Shown here: positions 39,566 to 47,832 of the stretch, one piece after another
How positions within the stretch are numbered: position 1 is the stretch's first letter
How the letters are laid out: the number at the start of each line of letters is the position of its first letter
Assembly (NCBI GenBank): GCA_947166355.1
Contig: CAMVDX010000001.1
Span: 310,001-374,000 of the forward strand
Source: an uncultured Treponema sp.
GTDB lineage: Bacteria; Spirochaetota; Spirochaetia; Treponematales; Treponemataceae
DNA: 64,000 nt
Direction of reading: 5' to 3'
Translations under genes and position numbers: made by a program
The notes under the pieces: generated by a model
Seen by the model: only the letters and a program-made list of their open reading frames with translations
Database searches by the model: none
Told to the model about the DNA's origin: nothing

Positions 39566-39594
39566 AATCTAGTGGGAAGAAAAAAAATTGTCAA
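39566..39594 (-). promoter_or_regulatory. Promoter of leader ORF and probably the ABC exporter operon
   Basis: On the minus strand a perfect TTGACA (plus 39589-39594) is followed after 17 bp by TAGATT (plus 39566-39571). Confidence 0.6.
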
Positions 39595-39651
39595 GGGGGA
39601 TTGCTTGGAATTGCTTGGAATTTTCCACTGAAAGTTAGGAGTTTTAGTTGA

Positions 39652-39679
39652 TTGACTTTTTACAGATATATGATATATT
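39652..39679 (+). promoter_or_regulatory. Promoter of an intergenic small RNA candidate
   Basis: TTGACT (39652-39657), 16 bp, TATATT (39674-39679). No ORF follows; a terminator comes about 50-95 bases downstream. A small duplication (TTGCTTGGAA twice) precedes it at 39601-39620. Confidence 0.5.
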
Positions 39680-39685
39680 TAAATA

Positions 39686-39776
39686 AAAGGAACACCGCAG
39701 AGGTGTGGCTGTCTCCTTTTGGCATTTGTTAAAAGCCTACTCGGTTTAGCGACACGCGGGTAGGCTTTATTTTTTG
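39686..39776 (+). ncRNA. Small RNA candidate, about 90 nt
   Basis: Between two minus-strand genes, a plus-strand promoter is followed by two hairpins. The first is AAAAGGA (39685-39691) with TCCTTTT (39714-39720), enclosing ACACC/GGTGT. The second is a strong terminator at 39731-39775. There is no start codon with a ribosome-binding site. Its architecture resembles the antisense RNAs at 30992 and 31531, but no facing peptide ORF was found; the minus-strand frames here run into the 3' end of the S33 hydrolase gene. Target unknown. Confidence 0.5.
39731..39775 (+). terminator. Rho-independent terminator of the small RNA candidate
   Basis: AAAGCCTAC (39732-39740) pairs perfectly with GTAGGCTTT (39760-39768), followed by a T run. 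The stem could also end transcripts of the convergent hydrolase gene. Confidence 0.75.
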
Positions 39777-39812
39777 CTTTCTACAAGATTACTTGAAGAG
39801 AGCGAGTGCATT

Positions 39813-41396
39813 CTACAAGGAAAAGAGGAAATCTTTAATAATCTGACTAAGCTCTTTCGGTAGCTGTACTTGTGGGGTATGTCCGCAGCCTTCAAGCAGT
39901 TCTAGTTTTACTTGAGGAGCCGTGAGGCTCTCAACATAATCTTTTATAAGTCCTACCGGACAGATCCAGTCGCAGGAGCCGGAAATCAGGAGAAGAGGCA
40001 TCTGGTAATTGTCGGACGCTTCCAGTGCATTGAAATTATTCATATATTCTTCGAGTGGGGAAATCAATTCAATAAAGCGTTTCAGGTTGAACAGCTGCAT
40101 AAAGTACCAGCGCATGTCGTCAATTCCGGCAATCGGGCTTGTGAGAGCTGCGAAAACTGTATAATCCTTTGTGACTGTCTGAGGATGATATGGACTTACA
40201 AGCTTTCGCAGGGTAAAGAGATTTTGCAGACTCATGTCTGTCATAAAGTTTTTGTAGGCGGCTTCGAGTGCTGTAGTGTCATCGCCTCTGGCGAGGGCAA
40301 TGCTTATAGCGTCTTCATAAGAATAAACCTCTCCGGCATAATTCTTTTCGTTTACGCACTGGCCAACTCCAATATAGGCAGAAACTTTTTCGGGATGAGA
40401 AAGCACGTATCTGCTTCCAAGCATTGTGCCGTAGGAATGACCAAGAATGATTACCTGCTTTTGATTAAAGCGCTGGCAGAGATAATCGACAAGGGCATCA
40501 AGGTCGTTAAGCTGCTTATCAAAAGTGAGGCTTTTGTTGTCCGGATCTTTTTTCGCATTCGGATAGTATGAACGGCCGCCACCCCTCTCATCCCAGCAGA
40601 CGATTGTAAAGTCATGCGTAAGTAAATCCTGCCAGCAGTAATCAACGTAAGTAGTTGGAGCTCCGGGCCCGCCGTGCAGCGAAATGATAATCGGGTTTTC
40701 TTTTGATTTGCCTGCGATGGTGATGTATTCTTTCTGGTCTGTCAGCTGAAGATAAAGCTGCTCGTTTACACCATCTTTATAGCTGACAGCTCTCTTAATC
40801 TGATTGATGTTTCTGCCGGCAATGAAGAAGGTGAAGGCTCCGCAGACAAGAACTGCGAGAATAATACCAAGTCCCTTAAGGATTCCAAGCGTGATTCTTG
40901 CGACAGGCTTTCTTTTTGCGGGTGCTTCATAAACTTCTTTTTTGTGCTGCACGTGAATGCCAATGTGTCCAATGCCCAGAATGTAAGAGCCGACTAACAT
41001 CAAAATATTTCCGCCGTAGATTCCGAGCAGGAAAAATGCGATGACGGGCAGAGTAGCACCGGCGACCGGAATGCCAAGAATACCACGGTAAAAATCCTTC
41101 ATAGTCTTTTCGCTTTTGAAATAGCGGATCCAGTAAATCTCATAAAGGATCATGCACAAAAACGAAATCACAAGCACAGTCAGCCAGAAGTTCCAGCCCT
41201 TGAAGTTGAAGTCAGAAAAAATAAGGGCGACAGGCGTTACAATAAACTCGCCGCTTCTCTCGAGAGCCAGTAAAAATTTGTTTTCATTTGCGGCATATTT
41301 TTCGTAATCCTTTGGTTGATTTTTAGTCCAGATAAAGTTTGGAATCAGCAGCATCAGCAGCCAGATGAGTCCGATGTAAGAAAAGCCGAAGGTCAT
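39813..41396 (-). CDS. Membrane-anchored S33-family alpha/beta hydrolase (proline iminopeptidase-like)
   Basis: The first about 200 residues contain several transmembrane helices (MTFGFSYIGLIWLLMLLIP, WNFWLTVLVISFLCMILY, ILMLVGSYILGIG, ILKGLGIILAVLVCG). The remaining part is an alpha/beta hydrolase with the oxyanion motif HGGPGAP, DERGGGRS, nucleophile GHSYG (about residue 318), an acid Asp in GSCDW and a His in GCGHTPQ. HGGPG and GHSYG are hallmarks of S33 prolyl aminopeptidases. The enzyme would act at the membrane, probably on peptides or small esters. At 527 residues it is about 200 longer than a soluble S33 enzyme because of the membrane part. Substrate is inferred from family only. Confidence 0.8.
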   Translation of the reverse strand: MTFGFSYIGLIWLLMLLIPNFIWTKNQPKDYEKYAANENKFLLALERSGEFIVTPVALIFSDFNFKGWNFWLTVLVISFLCMILYEIYWIRYFKSEKTMKDFYRGILGIPVAGATLPVIAFFLLGIYGGNILMLVGSYILGIGHIGIHVQHKKEVYEAPAKRKPVARITLGILKGLGIILAVLVCGAFTFFIAGRNINQIKRAVSYKDGVNEQLYLQLTDQKEYITIAGKSKENPIIISLHGGPGAPTTYVDYCWQDLLTHDFTIVCWDERGGGRSYYPNAKKDPDNKSLTFDKQLNDLDALVDYLCQRFNQKQVIILGHSYGTMLGSRYVLSHPEKVSAYIGVGQCVNEKNYAGEVYSYEDAISIALARGDDTTALEAAYKNFMTDMSLQNLFTLRKLVSPYHPQTVTKDYTVFAALTSPIAGIDDMRWYFMQLFNLKRFIELISPLEEYMNNFNALEASDNYQMPLLLISGSCDWICPVGLIKDYVESLTAPQVKLELLEGCGHTPQVQLPKELSQIIKDFLFSL

Positions 41397-41481
41397 TTGT
41401 ATTCATCCTCTCTTTTTGATTTAGTACTGTAATACTATTATAACACATAATAGCGGTAAAAGTGTTATCAGCAAAAATGAA

Positions 41482-42189
41482 TCACAGCTGCTTCCCTCTG
41501 ATTTTAGCAACATTTCTATTCATCAATTTTCTGCCAAAGTGTACATATGCGAAGTTCTTTGTTTTGCTCCAGGTTTGCGGATGTTTTTCAAAAAATGAAT
41601 CAGGATCATCAAATACTCCATAGTCCTTTACTACAGATTCTTTTTGCACAAAGGTGTCGCTGCCTTTCCAGTTCAGGTCCAGGTTTTTGAGCTCTGGAAC
41701 GGAAATGGCATATCTGGCAAAGGAGCCGCTTATATCACTATATTTTTCTTTAACAGATTTCAAATAAGCTTCGTCAGTAATTACTCCTTCAAGAGCTATC
41801 CACTTGTCATTATACAATACTTCAACCCAGGTATGCACAACAGTTGCTGGTGCAAGAATAGAAATAATTCCAGATGTTGCTCCTCTTTGAAAAGCCTTGC
41901 TGACTTCCGAACCATGTAATCTGCAGAAAATACCGGTTGCTCGAAAAAGTGTCATAAGAAGTGTTGCCTTTGTATTACATTGTCCATAGCCATCTGCAAG
42001 AATTTCTTCGGCAGTTAATGTATCAGAGCGGTTATATCCGAATAAGATTTTATTTCTTACAAAATCATAAATGGCGCCGATTCTCTTATATTCATCTAAT
42101 TCTTTCCACTTATGATTTTCAATAAGCTTCCTGATAGTGGCTGCATCATAATTAAGCATTCTTGTTTTTCTGGTGAATTTGTTTTCCAT
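41482..42189 (-). CDS. Transglutaminase-like (Cys-His) protein
   Basis: The ATG at 42189 has AAGGAAGG upstream; the longer frame would use TTG at 42195 and is less likely. A transglutaminase-like core is visible: the catalytic Cys in GYGQCNTKATLL (about residue 71), the His in VVHTWVEVLY (about 117) and a following strand WIALEG. Relatives are cysteine proteases or cross-linking enzymes and are often only enzyme-like. There is no signal peptide, so it is cytoplasmic. It lies 50 bases downstream of the AraC-type gene in the same orientation and may belong to its transcript. Substrate unknown. Confidence 0.75.
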   Translation of the reverse strand: MENKFTRKTRMLNYDAATIRKLIENHKWKELDEYKRIGAIYDFVRNKILFGYNRSDTLTAEEILADGYGQCNTKATLLMTLFRATGIFCRLHGSEVSKAFQRGATSGIISILAPATVVHTWVEVLYNDKWIALEGVITDEAYLKSVKEKYSDISGSFARYAISVPELKNLDLNWKGSDTFVQKESVVKDYGVFDDPDSFFEKHPQTWSKTKNFAYVHFGRKLMNRNVAKIRGKQL

Positions 42190-42239
42190 AATCAAACCTT
42201 CCTTTTAGCTAAGATGATTTGATTATACAAATGGACTGT

Positions 42240-42989
42240 TTAATAAACTTTCAAAAATTCGCTATTTTTTACAGTATTTCTTGCAGGCAGTCCCATCATT
42301 TTTTTTACTGTAAAAGCAAAGTGAGACGGCGAATCAAAGTCTGCTTCCATTGCGGCGTCTGTTATACTTTTTCCTTTCAGAATTTTTTCAAAGGCTCTTT
42401 CAAGCTGATGAAGAGACAGATACTTTTTAAGCGGGATTCCAACCTCTTCTGAAAACAAATGTGAAAGCCGGCTTGGGGAGAGACAAAGTTTGTCTGCATA
42501 TTCCTCTATAGAATGATCATCGCAGCTACAGTGAGCCAGCATATCAAGTAGCTTTACTATCCTGCCATCTAAGCTGTTTTTTGACTGGTTCCATCCAAAA
42601 CATTCAGAAATTGCAGTCATAAGTTTTTCGTATGATTCTTTGGAAAAGTTTTCAATCATCGGAGCAAGGCATGTTCTTATCCGGACGGTCTGATTTTCTC
42701 CAGGAATATAATAATCTTTATCTCCAAGCAGAGTATTTAATGCTATTCCGAAGGATGAAACTGGCTCTATAACTGAAGTAAAGCAAATTTGATTTTCTGT
42801 ATTAAATGAATGTTTTATATTTTTATTTACCAGTATACAGGAGGTTTCTATCTTTTTGCCTTTTACTTTAATATTTAATGAATCTTTTAGGCAGACAAAA
42901 AACTGCATCATCCCATGACTATGAGATGATGCGTCCATAGAATCAGTCAACATCGAAATCTTATCAAGGTCCCAGTATATTCGGTTCAT
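42240..42989 (-). CDS. AraC-family transcriptional regulator
   Basis: The 249-residue protein has an N-terminal cupin-like sensor (HSHGMMQFFVCL...CILVNKNIKHSF) and a C-terminal double helix-turn-helix of the AraC type (IEEYADKLCLSPSRLSHLFSEEVGIPLKKYL, then ITDAAMEADFDSPSHFAFTVKKMMG). Its ATG overlaps the stop codon of the GH13 gene (TAATG), so the two are translationally coupled. It may sense a sugar or other small ligand and control the adjacent glucan or transglutaminase-like genes; the ligand is unknown. Confidence 0.88.
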   Translation of the reverse strand: MNRIYWDLDKISMLTDSMDASSHSHGMMQFFVCLKDSLNIKVKGKKIETSCILVNKNIKHSFNTENQICFTSVIEPVSSFGIALNTLLGDKDYYIPGENQTVRIRTCLAPMIENFSKESYEKLMTAISECFGWNQSKNSLDGRIVKLLDMLAHCSCDDHSIEEYADKLCLSPSRLSHLFSEEVGIPLKKYLSLHQLERAFEKILKGKSITDAAMEADFDSPSHFAFTVKKMMGLPARNTVKNSEFLKVY

Positions 42990-45900
42990 TACTTCTTTGT
43001 TGTTTTTTTAGTAGTGACTTTTGGGCTTGGTGATTTTTTTGAAGACTTTACTGAGGTCTTTTTTGTGGCTGGCTTAGTTGAAGACTTTGCTGTCGCAGAG
43101 GCCTTAGCGCTTGTCGGCTTTTTCGAGGCTTTCGCAGACTTGGCTGCCTTTTCAGCAGGCTTCTTAGTGGCTGCCTTTTCAGCCTTCTTGGAAGTCTTAG
43201 TTGTGGTCTTCGAACCAGGAGACTTTGTTGTCTTCTTTACCACAAGCTTCGGTTCAAACTCCTTGAGCATAAGCTCGCACTTGTAGGCGGCTTTTGTTTT
43301 AGCGGCGGTCAGGAGCTTGTTGAACTTCTGGATGTTTGCGAAGTCTGCGGCTTTTCCGGCCAGGGCAAGCAGCAGAATTGTCTTATTCAAAGAGTCGTCA
43401 CTGAGTTCTTTGTTGAACCAGCGGATATTGTCAAAGCTGTTAGTTCCAGACAAAAGTCCGCACCAGCGGCTCTGCATCAAAAGCTTTGTTACTTCGAATG
43501 CGGCTGCCTTTGAATCTTTTTTGATTGCGGCAGGGCTTGTGGCTGTTGCCAGAACAAAGAGCTTTGTAAGATCCCATCTCTCGTCCTTGTCTGTAAGCTT
43601 TTCTTCGCGCAGGTATTCGTTGAACTTGCGGCCAAAAGCGAACTCAAGGGCGCAGCCCTTTTCTGCAAGCGAACCACAGAGAGCCCAGCATAAAAGTTGT
43701 TTCTCGAGGCCTGCATCTGCGCCTTCCATGAGACTTGCGAAGGCACTTGCGTCTGCTGCCTTCAACAAAGCTTTCTGCAAATCTGCAGGTTGTTTTGTCT
43801 TTTTGAGATTATGTATTGCAACCAGCTTCTTGAGACGGCTTGTAATCTCTGTCGCTTCTTTTGCGGCGTCGAGTTTTACGTCCTTGCCCGCAAACTTAGA
43901 AGAAGTCTTTATAAAGGCTGTAAGCTCCTTCTTTGCGGCAGTCATTATGTCTGTTACTTTTTTCGCAGTGAGGGTGGCCGGCTTTTTGGCAGCGGTTTTC
44001 GGTGATTTTGAAGACTTCTTTGATTGTGAAGTTTCCACCTCTGCAACAGCGGCACTTTCCGCCTCATTCTTATCCTTTATCTTCTCATAACCAAAAGCTT
44101 CAAAGAGAGGTGAAATTACCTTTTCGGCATATGCGTGCAAATCAGCATAGAGGTCTTTATAAATCAATTCCTGCCATGCGGTTTCAATGTCCTCGCAGCC
44201 ACGGCCGTTTAAGAAGTCGCACAAAATCTTGTATCGGTGATCAGCCTGATCGCTCACCTGATGAACGTTGAGGTAAACCTGATATTCAAAGCCGTTGAGC
44301 ATTACAAAGAGACCTTTTTCGCAAACCTCGCTGGACTTGCGGATAAACCAGAGGCGGCTTCTGTGCTCCTGGAAGATACAGTATTTGTCGTCCTCGGCGG
44401 TAAGGTTAAGTCCTTCGGAGATGCTGCGCGATTTCATCACAACTTCGTCACCGTTTCCAGTTTTTACTGCATAAGGATCAGACTGTTTTATCCAGCCGGC
44501 TGCGCGGTCGTATTTGTTGTTGTAGAAAACTACCGCTCGTTCGTCACCGGCTCCGTTAGAGTAGGCAAACACGTTCTCGTTTACATGGCCGTCTTCCCAG
44601 AGGTCGTAGAAAAGGAAGTTGTCTACGCCGGAGAAAAGGTAACGTTTTTTCATCAGCGGGAAGATGTCGTGCCAGTGGCGGTCTACCAGATACTGACTCG
44701 GCTTTTCGTCCTTGTAGGCCTTGGTGTATTCCATTCCGTATTTTTCGGTAAAGCCTTCAATCTGGCCGTGACCAAACATAGGAAGACCCGGCATTGTAAT
44801 CATCAGAGTGCAGACACCAAAATATTTGTCGCCGTCGCCAAACTGGGCAATGGCAGTTTCCTCATCCGGATTGTTCATAAAGTTTACATAACGCTTAAGA
44901 ACCTGCGGATCAAAGGTAATTGTATTTTTTATAGTCTCGCGGTATTTCTGATTTTCCTCTTTTTTGAGCATGTTCATAAAGGCCGAATTGTAAACGCGGT
45001 GCATGCCCAAAGTTCGTACGAAATATCCTTCCATCATCCAGAAAGCTTCGGCCAGCAGCAAGGTGTCCGGGCATTCAGCGGCAACCCGGTCTACAACCTC
45101 GCGCCAGAACTCGTTCGGAATTGCGTCATTGAACTGCTGAGTGCTGAGCCCGGTCTCCGACCTTGTTGCAATATCTCCTCCATGTCCCGGCTCCGGATAC
45201 CAGAGGCGGCGGATAGATTTTTTTGCCAGAACCATAGCTGCATCAAAACGTATGATAGGGAAGTTCTGGGCAACATGCAGAATCTCCTGCATAACAGCCT
45301 CGCGGGCAGTAGGATTCAAAAAGTCAATCTGAGCAGTGTCGTTCCAGGGCAGGCCGGTTCCATCGTTTCCGTGGTAGATGTAGCGGGTGTCGCCAGTCTG
45401 ATTATCAACACGCTTGAAAACTACCGAACAGTCGTCCTTGCTGTAGTAGTGGTCTTCCAGGAAGAGCGACACTCTGCCATCCTGCGAAAGGTTTTCGCCG
45501 TTGAAAGTATACTGAGGGAAAGGATTATCGCGGCGCTGAATAAAATAATCCGGGTGATTGATAACCCAGTCGCCGTCCATACCGGTGTGGTTAGGCACCA
45601 TATCAGATGCCAGCCGGATTCCCCTCTGCCAGCAGCGCTGACGCAGATTTGCCAGTGCATCCCAGCCGCCAATATTCGAAGCAATGTTATAATCATAAAG
45701 AGAGTAGGCAGAAGCGGCCGCCTCAGGGTTACCGCAAATCTGTTTGATGCGGCGGCTGGCCTTAGAACGCTCCCAAAGACCAATCAGCCAGAGTCCGGTA
45801 AAGCCCTCGTCCCGCAGCTTATCAAGCTCAGCATCCGGAATCTGGTCCAGTCTAGTAATAGGGTATCCGTACTGTTTTGTAAGCTGATCCAGCCAGACAA

Positions 45901-46819
45901 GAACAGTCTTTGCAATCAGGATAACCTTTGGCATCCACTCGCTGTCGGCGGAGAATCGCTCATATTCGTTCATCAGGTTTTCAAAGCTGTAAGGCTGCAT
46001 GTCCGGAAGGTCGCCGCCACCAAAGCCATGCCAGGCAGCTTTTTCTTCTTCGGAAATTGTATCCATGCCGGCAAGAATGCGCTTGAGCCATTCGCCGAGG
46101 AAGGTGTCCCAGTATTTCTGCAGATATTCAAGCTGACCGCGAAGACTATCAGGTGCATAAACCTGAGGCTCGCGAAGCAGTGTAATCAAATCATGATTAA
46201 AAGGACCAAAGACCGGCTGGCCTACAGCGTATTTCTGAATAGACTTCCAACTCTTAGCGTACAGTTTGTTTTTAGCCAGCTCCTTATCAGAAAACATAAT
46301 CATAAAAGGCTGGAAAGCCTTGTTCTCATTTGCAAGGTGAAGCAGAATCAGCTCTTCCAGAGTCTGAGCTCTGTTAGTACGTTCAACGCCGGTACCCGCA
46401 TCAAGCTCAGTGCCCGCAAGATAATCAGCCGCAGAAATCTTTTCCTTATAAACCGCAACCGGCGGAAACTCACGGATAAAATCCAGAAGCAGTCCGTCCA
46501 CAGTCTCCCGTCCAAACTCCTTGTCCAGCGAGGCCAGCAGGTCGTCCATAAAGGTCAGTACCTTGTCGCGGCGGTAAAGCATACACACATAATGAAGAAT
46601 CTCATCAATCAGACCCATGGCGTTGAGCTGGCCGGCCGACAATTTCTTGTTTTCCTCTCCGCGGCTCTCAAACACATTGTTAATCAAAAGCTGAAAGGCG
46701 CGCACATTCCGCATATTCGCAAAAACCACGTTTCCGCTCGAAGCAAAAAGCCCGCCGTCAAAATTGCAAAGGTCTCGTATTTTCTTAGAAATATGAAATT
46801 CGTTGTGTGAAATCTTCAT
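42989..46819 (-). CDS. Large GH13 alpha-glucan enzyme with histone-H1-like C-terminal tail
   Basis: The start is ATG 46819 with GGAG 6 bases upstream; the longer frame begins with TTG. About 1,276 residues. After a roughly 330-residue N-terminal region of unknown function comes a GH13 barrel with region I DMVPNHTG (about 409), nucleophile Asp in IIRFDAAMVL (about 525), acid/base Glu in LLLAEAFWMM (about 587) and the third Asp in NNPDEE (about 650). Residues about 900-1190 form an unrecognised helical region. The last about 85 residues are almost entirely Lys, Ala, Thr, Ser and Pro (KKTTK, KKPAEKAAKSAKASKK), like histone H1 or the tails of bacterial nucleoid proteins. There is no signal peptide, so it is probably cytoplasmic and acts on glycogen or maltodextrin. 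Its stop overlaps the AraC start. Confidence 0.85.
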   Translation of the reverse strand: MKISHNEFHISKKIRDLCNFDGGLFASSGNVVFANMRNVRAFQLLINNVFESRGEENKKLSAGQLNAMGLIDEILHYVCMLYRRDKVLTFMDDLLASLDKEFGRETVDGLLLDFIREFPPVAVYKEKISAADYLAGTELDAGTGVERTNRAQTLEELILLHLANENKAFQPFMIMFSDKELAKNKLYAKSWKSIQKYAVGQPVFGPFNHDLITLLREPQVYAPDSLRGQLEYLQKYWDTFLGEWLKRILAGMDTISEEEKAAWHGFGGGDLPDMQPYSFENLMNEYERFSADSEWMPKVILIAKTVLVWLDQLTKQYGYPITRLDQIPDAELDKLRDEGFTGLWLIGLWERSKASRRIKQICGNPEAAASAYSLYDYNIASNIGGWDALANLRQRCWQRGIRLASDMVPNHTGMDGDWVINHPDYFIQRRDNPFPQYTFNGENLSQDGRVSLFLEDHYYSKDDCSVVFKRVDNQTGDTRYIYHGNDGTGLPWNDTAQIDFLNPTAREAVMQEILHVAQNFPIIRFDAAMVLAKKSIRRLWYPEPGHGGDIATRSETGLSTQQFNDAIPNEFWREVVDRVAAECPDTLLLAEAFWMMEGYFVRTLGMHRVYNSAFMNMLKKEENQKYRETIKNTITFDPQVLKRYVNFMNNPDEETAIAQFGDGDKYFGVCTLMITMPGLPMFGHGQIEGFTEKYGMEYTKAYKDEKPSQYLVDRHWHDIFPLMKKRYLFSGVDNFLFYDLWEDGHVNENVFAYSNGAGDERAVVFYNNKYDRAAGWIKQSDPYAVKTGNGDEVVMKSRSISEGLNLTAEDDKYCIFQEHRSRLWFIRKSSEVCEKGLFVMLNGFEYQVYLNVHQVSDQADHRYKILCDFLNGRGCEDIETAWQELIYKDLYADLHAYAEKVISPLFEAFGYEKIKDKNEAESAAVAEVETSQSKKSSKSPKTAAKKPATLTAKKVTDIMTAAKKELTAFIKTSSKFAGKDVKLDAAKEATEITSRLKKLVAIHNLKKTKQPADLQKALLKAADASAFASLMEGADAGLEKQLLCWALCGSLAEKGCALEFAFGRKFNEYLREEKLTDKDERWDLTKLFVLATATSPAAIKKDSKAAAFEVTKLLMQSRWCGLLSGTNSFDNIRWFNKELSDDSLNKTILLLALAGKAADFANIQKFNKLLTAAKTKAAYKCELMLKEFEPKLVVKKTTKSPGSKTTTKTSKKAEKAATKKPAEKAAKSAKASKKPTSAKASATAKSSTKPATKKTSVKSSKKSPSPKVTTKKTTKK

Positions 46820-46849
46820 TTTGTACTCCAACTTTTAGTTTATAAGTAA

Positions 46850-46930
46850 GGAGGGGGAAGTCTCCCCCTCGCTCGCACTTCGTTGCTCGCTACCCCTTCT
46901 AACGGGGGCTCCGCCCCCGTAACGCCCCTG
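46850..46930. repeat. Family D GC-rich palindromic repeat
   Basis: GGGGGAAGTCTCCCCC and ACGGGGGCTCCGCCCCCGT form adjacent perfect hairpins. A related element lies at 55375-55447. The remainder of 46931-47065 is AT-rich with nothing recognisable. Confidence 0.7.
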
Positions 46931-47065
46931 GCAAAGCAGCGAACTTCTAAGAGTTATGTATAATTAATAAATTATACCACGGTTTTTCTATTTATGCGAA
47001 TAATATAGAAAGGGATATCGATGAAAAATAAATAATGGAAAATATAAGATTATTATAGTTGAGTC

Positions 47066-47380
47066 TTAATTTTTTGTAATATCTTTCAATAATTCCAGAA
47101 TATATTTTGCCTGATTAGGAGAGAGCTTTTTCAGATAGTATTCAAAATCCTGCTTATCAAAAGTGTTTCGAGTTTCTTCGTCAAAGAAAACTGATGGAGA
47201 GATTTTCAGATATTCACAGATATTTATAAAGGAAGGAATTGTTGTCGTTGCTTTTCCGCTTTCAATTTTATTGATATAACTTTCGTTCTGCCCAAGTGCA
47301 AGACTCATTTCTCTGGCAGAAACCTGCTTTTCATTACGTAAAGTCCGTAGTCTGTCTCTAAAAAACTTTTCGTCAATCAT
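47066..47380 (-). CDS. XRE-family helix-turn-helix regulator
   Basis: The 104-residue protein begins with a classic XRE DNA-binding domain: LRTLRNEKQVSAREMSLALG, then the recognition helix region NESYINKIESGKATTTIPSF. A short C-terminal part (KQDFEYYLKKLSPNQAKYILELL) may mediate dimerisation. GGAAGG precedes the ATG. The divergent genes start at 47519, and two near-identical 11-bp inverted words in between (47432 and 47462) are likely binding sites, which suggests it represses itself and the divergent operon. Confidence 0.85.
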   Translation of the reverse strand: MIDEKFFRDRLRTLRNEKQVSAREMSLALGQNESYINKIESGKATTTIPSFINICEYLKISPSVFFDEETRNTFDKQDFEYYLKKLSPNQAKYILELLKDITKN

Positions 47381-47431
47381 AAAGAATCCTTCCTGTATGA
47401 CATAATACGCTATACTTATGCTTGATTTAGG

Positions 47432-47472
47432 GTATAATATACTTTATTATTATTAAACAAAGTATGTTATAC
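47432..47472. promoter_or_regulatory. Paired operator-like sites between the XRE gene and divergent genes
   Basis: GTATAATATAC (47432-47442) and GTATGTTATAC (47462-47472) are near-palindromes 30 bp apart. The first overlaps a TATAAT for the rightward transcript. A minus-strand promoter (TTGTTT, 17 bp, TTATAC) spans the pair. Repressor binding here would cover both promoters. Confidence 0.5.
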
Positions 47473-47518
47473 CATAACAGTGTGATTTAATGGTATTTTG
47501 TGCTGTATGGAGGGAATA

Positions 47519-47812
47519 ATGGATAAAAAGTCTATTGCACAATTAGCCTTTGAATACTTTCTTCTAAACAAGAATTATTCGGAAGTATCAGAAAATGGAA
47601 ATGATAGTACCGTTTATGATTATTCTAATAGGATTGTTCGCATTTGTAAGCAGGAAGAATATCACTCTTTAGATGAATTTTTACCAAGTTTAAGAGATCT
47701 TATAACAGAGATTGATAATGGGGTTGATAAAACAAAGAAAGGAACCTTTATTGATAAAAATGATAAGTCAGTGTTAAGAAAATTTTATGAATTCATATTA
47801 ACTATTAGTTAG
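47519..47812 (+). CDS. Hypothetical protein, 97 residues
   Basis: The start ATG 47519 has GGAGGG 4 bases upstream; an upstream in-frame start would lack one. The protein (MDKKSIAQLAFEYFLLNKNY...) is acidic and probably helical, with no signal peptide or known motif. It is the first gene of a rightward AT-rich run behind the XRE operators. It was not recognised. The context suggests an accessory cytoplasmic protein. Confidence 0.65.
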   Translation: MDKKSIAQLAFEYFLLNKNYSEVSENGNDSTVYDYSNRIVRICKQEEYHSLDEFLPSLRDLITEIDNGVDKTKKGTFIDKNDKSVLRKFYEFILTIS

Positions 47813-47832
47813 CAAACAGAGGTGGAATGAAA

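Noticed and set aside
39731..39813. Toxin-like peptide opposite the sRNA at 39686-39776
   Set aside because: The minus-strand frame ending near the T run is only a few codons long and merges with the 3' end of the hydrolase gene out of frame.
44237..46810. 857-codon open frame antisense to the GH13 gene
   Set aside because: It lies entirely opposite a gene with clear catalytic motifs. It shows no domain, signal or ribosome-binding site, and is a by-product of the codon use of the real gene.
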